DNA of 64,000 nt from Lachancea kluyveri NRRL Y-12651. Its lineage: Eukaryota > Ascomycota > Saccharomycetes > Saccharomycetales > Saccharomycetaceae. The notes under the pieces were generated by a model, which worked only from the letters and a program-made list of their open reading frames with translations, made no database searches and was not told the origin of the DNA. The stretch lies in the NCBI GenBank assembly GCA_000149225.2, contig CM000694.1, positions 558,001 through 622,000 on the forward strand. The letters are read 5' to 3'. The translations under genes and the position numbers were made by a program. This document shows, one piece after another, positions 10,087 to 20,065 of the stretch (the stretch's first letter is position 1; every line of letters begins with the position of its first letter).

Positions 10087-10688
10087 CAATTATGCAAAGG
10101 TTTTAAGAGTCGACTCTGTATAGTGAGAGTTGGAGTGCCGAGCAAAAAAAGTCTCATCCGTATATATAGGACCGAGCATAAAAATCAGATGGCTGATTTT
10201 GTTGCTTCGTAGTAAATATAGGAAGATTGCACTTTATCATGCTTGTAAGTCTCTTGACTGTATCGCTGTACATCTGATAATATAATTGAGATGGCTGGTT
10301 ACATCAATGACCGTGAAAAAATGGCATGGCTGGCTTTTGCAGTTACGTAATCGGTGATCCATCAGAGTAAACATGCAGGGAATGGCATTTGAACAAAGGC
10401 GAATGTACCATTGATTGTATTTATATTCAATTACACAACTTTTTTTTTATCACCCTTTGATCCTCACGGTAGCCTCTACTCAAAGATGTTCTTTAAAGTT
10501 CGGTTCATTTCCTGAGCTTGTACTTTGTTTGTTTAATCAAATGGGCCTTTTCTCGCATGTAGATTGAAAAAAAAAAAAAAAAAAAAAGAAAATCTTCCCT
10601 CAAGAAAAGCTCATCGCTGGATTGTACTTTTATCACGCAGCAGTTCTGCCAAGAAAAGAAACATTCACGCTGGTGCATTGAGATAGTA
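10087..10688. other. Divergent AIM44/TGS1 promoter region
   Basis: Contains a TATATATA-type TATA for AIM44 near 10160, a perfect 8-base inverted repeat AAAATCAG/CTGATTTT with a 4-base loop (10181-10200), two GCTGG motifs, and a 21-base A tract (10567-10587) about 100 bases before TGS1. No gene seen. Confidence 0.5.
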
Positions 10689-11609
10689 ATGACAGGAAAC
10701 AACTCACTTGATCTCGGCCACTTTCTCCATATCAAAAAACACAAATACAAGAAACAGCGCAAGCAACTTCAACAGTTGTCTCGTGAAAATGCATTTCAAA
10801 TTGATGCAAATAAAAAAGTAACAGACCGTTCGATCTTTAAATACTGGAAAAATAGAGAGAAACTGTTTTCGCAGATTAACACTTCCAACATTCATCTTAC
10901 AAGAGAACTATGGTTTAGTGTAACACCAGAACTTATCGCCAAATTTACTGCTAGATTTGTTAGGACATGCCTTCCTGAGGCTAAAGTTATAATGGATGTC
11001 TTCTGTGGTGGTGGAGGAAACTCCATTCAGTTTGCCATGTATTTCCCTAAAGTCTATGGTATCGATTACTCTATGGAGCACCTGTACTGCACTTATAAGA
11101 ATTCTCAGGCGTACCAAGTGGATGACCGTCTATGGCTCAAGTACGGCAGCTGGCATAAGATTTCAAAGGCTGGTAAGTTTAAGAAGCTAAAGATAGACTG
11201 TGTATTTGCATCTCCACCTTGGGGAGGCCCAAACTATTTGAGGCAAGACGTTTTTGACTTGGAAAGGGGATTGGAACCTATGGGATTGAAGGAGATGTTG
11301 GAGAGCTTTCTGGAGATTTCCGACAATGTGATAATGTTTCTGCCGCGCAATTCAGATTTAAGACAAGTTTCGAGAGTCACCAGAGAGTTGTTGGGGTCAC
11401 AAGCAAAGTGCAAAGTTTTGTACGTCAACCAGGATGCGCATTTGAAGGGTATATTGTGTTTTTGGGGCGAACCGTTCTATAAATATCGAGCTGATAGTGT
11501 AGAAGTCGACGTTGCCGATGAGGGAAGTGAGGCAATCGGGGAAGGGGAAAGAAAACCTCAAAATGAAAATTTCGACGAAATAGCTCTCAACTACGATATC
11601 GACGGATGA
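10689..11609 (+). CDS. TGS1: Trimethylguanosine synthase
   Basis: S-adenosylmethionine-dependent enzyme that converts the m7G caps of snRNAs and snoRNAs to 2,2,7-trimethylguanosine in the nucleolus. It has 306 residues (S. cerevisiae 315). The SAM-binding motif I is DVFCGGGGNS (residues 103-112) and the catalytic motif IV is SPPWGG (175-180), whose Trp stacks on the guanine. A lysine-rich N-terminus (HIKKHKYKKQRKQ) can serve as a nucleolar signal. The acidic C-terminal tail is variable. A plausible substrate, U3 snoRNA, is encoded 48 kb away in this window. Confidence 0.96.
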   Translation: MTGNNSLDLGHFLHIKKHKYKKQRKQLQQLSRENAFQIDANKKVTDRSIFKYWKNREKLFSQINTSNIHLTRELWFSVTPELIAKFTARFVRTCLPEAKVIMDVFCGGGGNSIQFAMYFPKVYGIDYSMEHLYCTYKNSQAYQVDDRLWLKYGSWHKISKAGKFKKLKIDCVFASPPWGGPNYLRQDVFDLERGLEPMGLKEMLESFLEISDNVIMFLPRNSDLRQVSRVTRELLGSQAKCKVLYVNQDAHLKGILCFWGEPFYKYRADSVEVDVADEGSEAIGEGERKPQNENFDEIALNYDIDG

Positions 11610-11964
11610 GTTAATAATGACTACATTACATTAAAAATAAAAACCTGCATATTTACAACCTATAATATAGACAACCGAAAACTGTGATACATAAAAAAAT
11701 AAAAAAAAATAAAAAAAAAAAAAAACGCCTGTAAGTAAATAAGAAAAAAAGATAAGGTACTAACGGATAAAAGAGTGAATAAATGCGATGGGATGGGATG
11801 ATGGCTACCGATGTTAAAAAATTGAATGAATGAATGAATGAATGACGAAAACGTGGGTGGATGGAAGAAAAACTGGGGAGGAGGAGGGGAAGAAGGGGGT
11901 GTCGATAGAAGGTAGGAGAGCACCAATACTCCAACCTGTAGCTCGCAGCTCGCAGCCTTCGAGC
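11610..11964. other. Convergent TGS1/PRM4 gap
   Basis: Holds A-rich tracts (11690-11725), a GAAT tetranucleotide repeat of about five units (11823-11842) and a GA/GGGG-rich segment. No supported gene. Confidence 0.55.
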
Positions 11965-12741
11965 TCATGAGTTCGAAGGCAGGTTTGCTTTTTCAAACAT
12001 GACTTTTTCTCCGGCAAAAGATCTCAACTTGTCTAGTAGCGAACCATCCTTATGTAGCTTTTTGATATCGTCTTTCAAGCCTTTGTTGATGATGGACACG
12101 CCGTTGATGAAAAGATAAGGAACCTCTGGGATGTCGTCGGATGGGGAAAGGTTGGATTTGTAAGCGGTCAATTTGTTTAGCTTGATGTAATCTTGTAGTT
12201 CTTTGCCCTTTGCATGTTTATCCAATTCGACAACGGCCACTTGAGGAGAGATTTGGTATTCCTTGGTCAACAAGTTCTTCAAGTACTGTGAACCGAGATC
12301 AGAAGATTTGGTAAAGATAACGACCGGAGAAGTGCTCAAGATCTCTTTGAAGTTAATGGAGGGATCGAAGGCTAAAGACTCGTCTGTATTCTTGTGGCCG
12401 TCTGCGGTGTTTGTCGCCCAGGAGCCTGCTGAGCCCTGTTTGGAAATCGAGCTACTTTGGTATTGGGTTGGTTTTGTGGCAGATTGCCTCGATAGGGTTG
12501 TGGTGGCTCCTTCGAAGCCAGTGCTGGATTTTTTGACCTCGATCTCTTGAATTATATTAGAAATTGCTTCTTCCACTTGTTGTGCATCATCTTGTGGATC
12601 AGCGCTCGACAGGGAGTCGTACAGATAAGTAAAATCTTTACAAGTGTAAACAATAAACAAAGTTAGAGCTAGGAGTGTGAGAGTAGCGGAGAGAATCCTA
12701 GAACCCTTTGTGCTGGTGACTGATTTCTGTAATTTGGACAT
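11965..12741 (-). CDS. PRM4: Prm4-like membrane protein with a glutaredoxin-like domain lacking the active Cys
   Basis: A 258-residue type II membrane protein. A short basic tail is followed by a transmembrane helix (about 16-34), a Ser/Thr-rich stalk, and a thioredoxin-fold domain (about 135-250) resembling the single-pass glutaredoxins Grx6/Grx7. The position where those enzymes carry the active CxxC/CxxS reads KSSDLGS (145-151), with no cysteine, while the cis-proline motif EVPYLFING (206-214) is kept, so thiol chemistry is unlikely. The order TGS1-PRM4-KIP2 matches S. cerevisiae, where PRM4 is pheromone-induced. Two degenerate pheromone-element-like motifs (GTTTC and GAAAC, 12897-12911) lie about 160 bases upstream. 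The domain reading is by eye. Confidence 0.8.
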   Translation of the reverse strand: MSKLQKSVTSTKGSRILSATLTLLALTLFIVYTCKDFTYLYDSLSSADPQDDAQQVEEAISNIIQEIEVKKSSTGFEGATTTLSRQSATKPTQYQSSSISKQGSAGSWATNTADGHKNTDESLAFDPSINFKEILSTSPVVIFTKSSDLGSQYLKNLLTKEYQISPQVAVVELDKHAKGKELQDYIKLNKLTAYKSNLSPSDDIPEVPYLFINGVSIINKGLKDDIKKLHKDGSLLDKLRSFAGEKVMFEKANLPSNS

Positions 12742-13299
12742 TAGTTTGGTTTTAATTTGGATTTATCCTGCGGTTAGTGGTGTCCAACTCCGACTTGCAA
12801 AGTGGACCAGGAGTGATCCCGGCTCTTTTATATTTTGTTCCCCGGATCACCCACCGACCAAGCGAAAACTGCAGTCTCCGTTGTGTCGACAGTAGCGTTT
12901 CAACGCGAAACACGCACGACGCATGTAGCAAAAATAAAAAAAAAAAGCACCAATTGAGGCAATAGAGTTAATAAGGTTATTTATAGTACTCATGAAGGTT
13001 CAATATCACTACGAAGAGAGGTTTGTTACATGTTTTAATTGGATCGATAAAGGCTGAACCTCTACATTCGTCGTTCCGTAAACGCTGCACTTGTCTTTTT
13101 CTACTTTCCGTCACCTCTTCCCTTGCCTCTTGCCCTTCTCCCTCTCCGTCTTCCTTTTCCCTTTCTTCAATTTTCCTCCTCTGCTTCTCTTCTCCCCACC
13201 GAGAGCCGGATCAAAAAGACACGGATGAAATGGGCTGTGCACCGTAGTGCATGATTTTCGCGCGTGACTTGTTGATGACGCGCCTCTTCCAGAACACCC
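12742..13299. other. PRM4 promoter and KIP2 3' region
   Basis: Contains a GTTTC-N5-GAAAC inverted pair (12897-12911) that loosely resembles two head-to-head pheromone-response elements, and a pyrimidine-rich stretch (13085-13200). No supported gene. Confidence 0.4.
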
Positions 13300-15273
13300 T
13301 CAATCAGAGTGTGCAGCTTGTTTCACATCCTCGAGCAAGGAAATCTGCTGGTTCTGTTGGTTGAGCCTCGAACGGCCAACAGGCTTCAATATGTTTTCGC
13401 GAACGCGTTTTGCATTCTGTAAAGCCTCGATCATCTTGTCCTTACGTTCTAATGATTTTCGTAGCTCCATCAACTCTGCCTCCTGTTCGTGTAGCATGGC
13501 GTCTACGTCGACTTCCGCGGCAAATCTAGAAGAAATACTCTGGCCAGTCACTTGGTGCTGGAGGTTTTGCAACTGGTGCTCCAAGTGAGCGGCGTATGCT
13601 TTATGCTCCCTCAATTGCGACTCTATGCCCTGGATCTTGCTTTCCAGTACAGTGCTGACGTCTGGCGGTAGCATGTCTACGATTTCCACGAGCTCTTGGT
13701 CTTGTAGGATCATGCTGTCTTTGTCCAATAGCTTTTCGCAGTGTTCTAGTCTTAACTTCAACACTTTGTTTTCAGACTGCAGTGACAGTGCGTCTTCGCT
13801 GGCACCGGCGTCCGTTGTTCTACACGTGCCGTTGTTGCTCTTCAATACAGCAATTGTCTCATTCTGCTGTTCCAGCTGCCTCCTCAAGTTTTCTATAATG
13901 TGGTCCTTTTCGTTGGAAATGTCCATCTCATTTCTCTTGACAACCAACGAGATGTTCTTGGCTCTGGATGCAAACCTTATCGTGTTGATGGTTTCCGCAC
14001 TTGATTCCGCATGTGCGTCTACGGTGCATATGGTTGTTACAATGCCGTCTCCGCTCAATGCAGGCTGTAAAATCCTCGTCAATTTGGAGTCTCTGTATGG
14101 GATATGATGGCCTCCGCCAACACCCATATTCTGCGTACTCTCTGCGCTGAGCTTCGATATTACGGTCCCTAAGGCCAATAGTGACTTGTTGATAAATGCA
14201 CCTTCTTTCCTTCTTTCTCGTTGTGCTGTCGCCCTCTCGGACCCGGCCAAGTCGCACAACGATAAAGTACTGGTGGTTTCGAGTCCACTCTTCAAATCGG
14301 TGCATGTCAACCGTATCAACACTATCGCATGGGACCTGGAACTCCTGCTGTTAAAATCTGTTTCTCCTGTTTTCCTGTTACTGTTCCCCAATGCAATCCA
14401 TTTCATTACATCCTCGCTAGTATCCACCTCTTGCTCTGTTAATCCGATGACCTTGACTCCGTATTTGGAATCGTCTCGTATTTTTAGTTCAATCCCGGTC
14501 GTCTTAGTACCAAAGCTTCCCTTTGAAACCTGGTAGTTCAACAAGTCGTAGATTTTTTCATTGTAAATCTCCAAATAGGAAACTTTCACGTCAAAACGTT
14601 GGTTGTTCAAACTTTTGCTCATAATGTTGGAAAATATGTCATTAACTGACAAGGGAATTAACCCTGGCTCATTGCTGGTACCGCTCATGGTAAACGTTTT
14701 CCCAGAACCAGTCATCCCGTATGCAAAAATCGTCGAGTTGAACCCTTGAAAGAGCTTCTCGATCATGGGCCTCGCGGTCTCTTCATACACTGCAAAGTTA
14801 TCGTTCGTCGGATGGAACACGTGATCGAAGCTGAATTCACCCAATTCGTTATGGATTATCGTCCGTTCATCGCTCAGAAACCATGGGTTACGACTACTCG
14901 TCTCGGATGGCTTGACCCTTATTGCAACGGAAATGGACCCAGTGTAAAGTTGAGGTGAACTTTTAGGGCGCAGAATTTGGCTGGGATGTACAAAACCATC
15001 ATTTAACCTTGCATGGTTAAAAATTGTTGATGTAGAAATTGATGATGATGTGGACGCCGTGGAACGTGTAGGTGAGGAGCCTCTGATTGGGGATGTCTGT
15101 CCACTACTGTTCCTGCTTGAAGACACAGATCTTGGTGTTGCTAATGGTGTTACAGAGTTCTTCCTTTTTAAACTTGAAAAAGTAGATGCCGATCTTATTG
15201 ATGGTGTTTGTGGCACCGACGAGCTATTTGGTCTACTAAGCTGCCTTCTTGGCGTGGGGCTCTTGTGGATCAT
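13300..15273 (-). CDS. KIP2: Kinesin Kip2
   Basis: Plus-end-directed kinesin that stabilises cytoplasmic microtubules and carries dynein/Bik1 to plus ends. It has 657 residues (S. cerevisiae 706). A basic Ser/Thr/Pro-rich N-terminal region (1-110) precedes the motor domain (about 110-440), with P-loop GMTGSGKT (186-193), switch I SSRSHAIV and switch II DLAGSERA. A coiled-coil stalk follows (about 450-640), rich in Leu/Glu/Gln heptads. The S/P sites of the N-terminal tail match the region where Kip2 is phospho-regulated in S. cerevisiae. PRM4-KIP2-PEP4 order is conserved. Confidence 0.96.
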   Translation of the reverse strand: MIHKSPTPRRQLSRPNSSSVPQTPSIRSASTFSSLKRKNSVTPLATPRSVSSSRNSSGQTSPIRGSSPTRSTASTSSSISTSTIFNHARLNDGFVHPSQILRPKSSPQLYTGSISVAIRVKPSETSSRNPWFLSDERTIIHNELGEFSFDHVFHPTNDNFAVYEETARPMIEKLFQGFNSTIFAYGMTGSGKTFTMSGTSNEPGLIPLSVNDIFSNIMSKSLNNQRFDVKVSYLEIYNEKIYDLLNYQVSKGSFGTKTTGIELKIRDDSKYGVKVIGLTEQEVDTSEDVMKWIALGNSNRKTGETDFNSRSSRSHAIVLIRLTCTDLKSGLETTSTLSLCDLAGSERATAQRERRKEGAFINKSLLALGTVISKLSAESTQNMGVGGGHHIPYRDSKLTRILQPALSGDGIVTTICTVDAHAESSAETINTIRFASRAKNISLVVKRNEMDISNEKDHIIENLRRQLEQQNETIAVLKSNNGTCRTTDAGASEDALSLQSENKVLKLRLEHCEKLLDKDSMILQDQELVEIVDMLPPDVSTVLESKIQGIESQLREHKAYAAHLEHQLQNLQHQVTGQSISSRFAAEVDVDAMLHEQEAELMELRKSLERKDKMIEALQNAKRVRENILKPVGRSRLNQQNQQISLLEDVKQAAHSD

Positions 15274-15926
15274 AGCTGTGGTCTACTTCTGTTACCTCTT
15301 CTTTTTTTACACACGAACAGCAAGTTCCACTGGCTGCCAATTTCTTTATTAGCTTCAAGAATGGATTCAGTGATAAACGTAAAGAGAGGCCATCGTCAAA
15401 AATCCTAAACGGGCAAACTGAAAACAGACATGTCTCTTTGTGCGTAAAAAGTGATTAAGCTGGTCTTTTTGCTTAATGCAGAACACAGAGTGCGATGAAA
15501 ACTACAAATATGAACAAAACACAAACCTGAAAGAAGTTGATATTTTTTAGAGTATATGTGAGAAAAATACAAGCGCATCATATTTTACGCCACAGTATAG
15601 AAGTTGTAATTTCTAACGTCTAAATTTTGCAAATGCAAAAAACGTAAAAGCCAGCAGAGTTACAGCTACCCTTTTTTTTTTTCCTGCATGTGGGGAGAGA
15701 AGCATTTGTAGCTTTGAGTACTTTTTTTTTATTTTTTTGTAGTCCTGAATGTCATATCTACTTTTGTTTGTTTTTTTTTTTTTTTTTTCTCTTTTTTAAT
15801 CCCTTCTCTTCTCACCTCCCTTTTCTTTTCTTCTTCCTCTCATTTTATAAGCTACAATAACATAACTTTTCAAGCCTGGAAAAATCTGAGTCAAGTGATA
15901 AAATCATGGTTGTGCATGAGATCCAC
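15274..15926. other. KIP2 promoter and PEP4 3' region
   Basis: About 650 bases, T-rich downstream of PEP4 (18-base T run at 15771-15788). A small perfect inverted repeat TTTTGCA/TGCAAAA lies at 15625-15640. No gene seen. Confidence 0.5.
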
Positions 15927-17264
<1,338 letters not shown>

Positions 17265-17438
17265 TTAAATATTATTTGCTTGCCGCGCTGCGGAGAGACA
17301 CACCCCCTGAATTTTTGCTAGTCTTTGTGCTGGGTCCTGTCGGCCACTGAGGGTAACCGTGCTGGGCCCGTTCGCATGCTCTTTTCGGTAACCCCATACG
17401 GGATATCTCATTACCAAATTGGACCATATAATATGTAC

Positions 17439-19853
17439 TTATACGAACTGTAGGTTATCTGCATTCTTGTCCGCTTTGTCAAGCTTGGCTCTTTTAGTTT
17501 TCCTATTAGGGTCTTGCGAAAGGCTCACCGAGTGAACTTTCTTTAACAGATTCTCTTTATCATTTTGTGACAAACGCTTCATATTGGGAATCTTGTTGTT
17601 TGCCATAAATTCCATTAACCTTTTTCCAAGCACTCTTTCATCGGGAGTCTGCTCTTCCAGTTGCCTCTCTTTTCCCAAGACGCATTCGCCGTTGGCAAAT
17701 AACCCTGTGGTATCGTTAATCTCTACTTTGAAGCCAATCACAAAATTGTGAACCTTGTCCCAGATAACTTTGATTTCATCGCCCTCGTGCAATAATACTT
17801 TTGTGCCCTGTGTTAGCCTGCAATTATTCAAGTAGCTAACATTTGTTCCTGAATGGCAATACCAGATATCATCCAGTCCCTGTGCTGGAGACTCGTAGAT
17901 GCTGTCACCAACCGCGTGCCTTTTTTTCATGATAAAGCAATGTACGCGCGATAATCTGTTATCCTCAATCTTACAGTTGCATTCCTCAGATCTGCCAATG
18001 AAGAATGGATTGATACCTTGTTTCACTTCGATGACTCCCTGGATGTGGCTTTCCTCAAGAGAACGCAGTGTCAAAAATTTGCCATCATTGTTACTAGATG
18101 ACCCTTTCTTCATAACGTTGGCAGTTTCCTCTTTTTGGAAACTCTTCCTTTCGCTTTCAGTAGATGATGGCTCCTTCAGCAAAGATGTGGAATCGCCCTC
18201 GAAAGACGAATTCTGTAAACCATCAAAATTTGCTGTTCTGGCCTGTTGCATGCTATCTGGTAACGAAGAATCAATACTGAACTTGGGCTGTGTATAACGT
18301 ACCGGCGGGTTTACAGGGACCTTGAAACCCTTTGTCCCCTCACTCTCTTTAACCGCCGCCGTTGCATCGGCATTTCTCCTGGCTCTCATAAATTCATACT
18401 GGGCATCATCCATACTTTCAACAAGCTTCTGCTGCGATAATGATTGCGATAGAGACACGTGTGAGTCGATAGAACTTCCTGTATAGCCGATCTTAATCCA
18501 TGGATGGTCCAGAGCCTTTTCTGCAGTTAGCCTGTCCTTTGGATTTACTTGTAGTAATGAATCTATAAAGTTACGAGCTTCGTCAGATATCCTGAAGTCC
18601 TTTAGCGGACCCTCGTGGTAAGAACCTCTACTGATCTGTTTGTAAAGCTGATCTTGTGTACTGCCACTAAATGGTAAGTGACCTGTCAATATCACATACA
18701 CCAAACAGCCAATAGACCACATATCGACCAACGACGAGTATTTGTTTTTGTTTTGGCTCTTATCTTCTGAGTTTTTCCCGCTAATAACTTCAGGTGCAAC
18801 GTATGCCAGTGTGCCACAAAAAGTTTTCATAAATGTACCGTTGCCTTGAATCTTGGCCAATCCAAAGTCCGTTATTTTTACCATTACCGGATCATCTTGT
18901 TCTATCAAAATGTTATCAGGCTTCAAGTCCCTATGACTGATTCCCATACCATGTATGTATTTCACAGCTTCCAAGACTTGTTTTGTAATCTCACGGCCGG
19001 CATCCTCACCAACAGAACCATGCGCCGCTACAAAATCCATCAAATCACCACCGGAAACAAACTCCATCAACAGATAGTAGCTTTCGTCATCTTCATAAAA
19101 CCCCTTTAGTCTGACAATTCTCGGGTGGTTTAATCTTCGCAGTACTTCCAATTCTCTTGTCACACCATCAATGTTGCCCATGACTTTTCTTTTGCTTATT
19201 ATTTTAACTGCAAAAGTTTTACCTGTCTTTCTTTCAACAGCTTTTTTCACAATGGCGAACGCGCCTTGGCCAACAACTTCATCCTTGATGGAATAGTCCT
19301 TGAAAATTCCTGTGGGCTGCGACTTGGGGGATGACAGTTTTGAGCCCTTGGGCCTTGATGTTTTTAGTCCTTCTAATTTGGCAAGTTCGAGTCTTTTCTT
19401 AAAGCTTTCATTTATAAATATCACCAAGCTTAGTACATCTTGTGCAACTCCTACACCCACAGTAACCTCATCGCCTTGGCTCAATATCTGGTTTCTATCT
19501 TTCTCTATCCTTTCATTGTTGAGCCATGTGCCATTGGTTGATGTGTCTTTTAGTAGCAGATTTCCATCTTCTCCCAGCATGATTTGGAAATGTCTATTCG
19601 ATAATCTTGAAATGTTACCTAAATGGTAGTCGCAGTTAGCATTTCGACCAAAGTTCCATATTTTTTTTATAGATTCCTTTTTTCTCAGTACTTCTCTTAT
19701 GTCTGCCCTTAGGTCCTTTATTGGTATTTGGCCAGTTGTACATATGACTCTGCAGACAATGTTATCGTCTATCTTTTCCTGAGAAAATTTATCAATGATG
19801 AATTTTTGTGTGGCTTGTGTAGCTTGTTGTGTCGGCTGCGTGGTATTTTCCAT
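17439..19853 (-). CDS. RAD53: DNA-damage checkpoint kinase Rad53
   Basis: Effector kinase of the S-phase and DNA-damage checkpoint (Chk2 family), activated by Mec1/Tel1 through Rad9 or Mrc1. Starting at the ATG at 19853 gives 804 residues (S. cerevisiae 821), beginning MENTTQPTQQATQATQ, a TQ cluster. FHA1 spans about 35-150 with Arg70 at the phospho-threonine-binding position. The kinase domain runs about 188-465 (GQGAF loop, Lys217 in FAVK, HRDLKPDN, DFGLAK). FHA2 spans about 570-690 (GRSEECNCKIEDNRLSRVH). A basic C-terminal nuclear signal (KTKRAKL) is present. The open frame extends 30 codons upstream, but the conserved start is this internal Met. Confidence 0.98.
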   Translation of the reverse strand: MENTTQPTQQATQATQKFIIDKFSQEKIDDNIVCRVICTTGQIPIKDLRADIREVLRKKESIKKIWNFGRNANCDYHLGNISRLSNRHFQIMLGEDGNLLLKDTSTNGTWLNNERIEKDRNQILSQGDEVTVGVGVAQDVLSLVIFINESFKKRLELAKLEGLKTSRPKGSKLSSPKSQPTGIFKDYSIKDEVVGQGAFAIVKKAVERKTGKTFAVKIISKRKVMGNIDGVTRELEVLRRLNHPRIVRLKGFYEDDESYYLLMEFVSGGDLMDFVAAHGSVGEDAGREITKQVLEAVKYIHGMGISHRDLKPDNILIEQDDPVMVKITDFGLAKIQGNGTFMKTFCGTLAYVAPEVISGKNSEDKSQNKNKYSSLVDMWSIGCLVYVILTGHLPFSGSTQDQLYKQISRGSYHEGPLKDFRISDEARNFIDSLLQVNPKDRLTAEKALDHPWIKIGYTGSSIDSHVSLSQSLSQQKLVESMDDAQYEFMRARRNADATAAVKESEGTKGFKVPVNPPVRYTQPKFSIDSSLPDSMQQARTANFDGLQNSSFEGDSTSLLKEPSSTESERKSFQKEETANVMKKGSSSNNDGKFLTLRSLEESHIQGVIEVKQGINPFFIGRSEECNCKIEDNRLSRVHCFIMKKRHAVGDSIYESPAQGLDDIWYCHSGTNVSYLNNCRLTQGTKVLLHEGDEIKVIWDKVHNFVIGFKVEINDTTGLFANGECVLGKERQLEEQTPDERVLGKRLMEFMANNKIPNMKRLSQNDKENLLKKVHSVSLSQDPNRKTKRAKLDKADKNADNLQFV

Positions 19854-19975
19854 GTCCAATCTTCTCCCACTTTCTCTATTAATGCCCAATTGACCTGACA
19901 AACCAACGAACAAAATCTGGTGGATCTGGATATCTCTTGTCAATCAGCAATTTCTGAATCTTTCCATATCACTAA

Positions 19976-20018
19976 ACGCGAAAAAAAAAAAATTTTTTTT
20001 TTTTTCAGATAAAACGCG
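19976..20018 (-). promoter_or_regulatory. ACGCG (MBF-like) pair flanking an A/T palindrome, RAD53 promoter
   Basis: Two ACGCG cores (19976-19980 and 20014-20018) lie 120-165 bases upstream of the RAD53 start. They bracket an A12T13 palindromic tract (19981-20005) that should exclude nucleosomes. ACGCG is the core of the MCB element bound by MBF, which drives G1/S genes such as RAD53 in S. cerevisiae. Neither copy is a full ACGCGT. Confidence 0.4.
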
Positions 20019-20065
20019 CCAGGTGATCATCGTTATACACGATATGCTATACATGTATACTGTCA

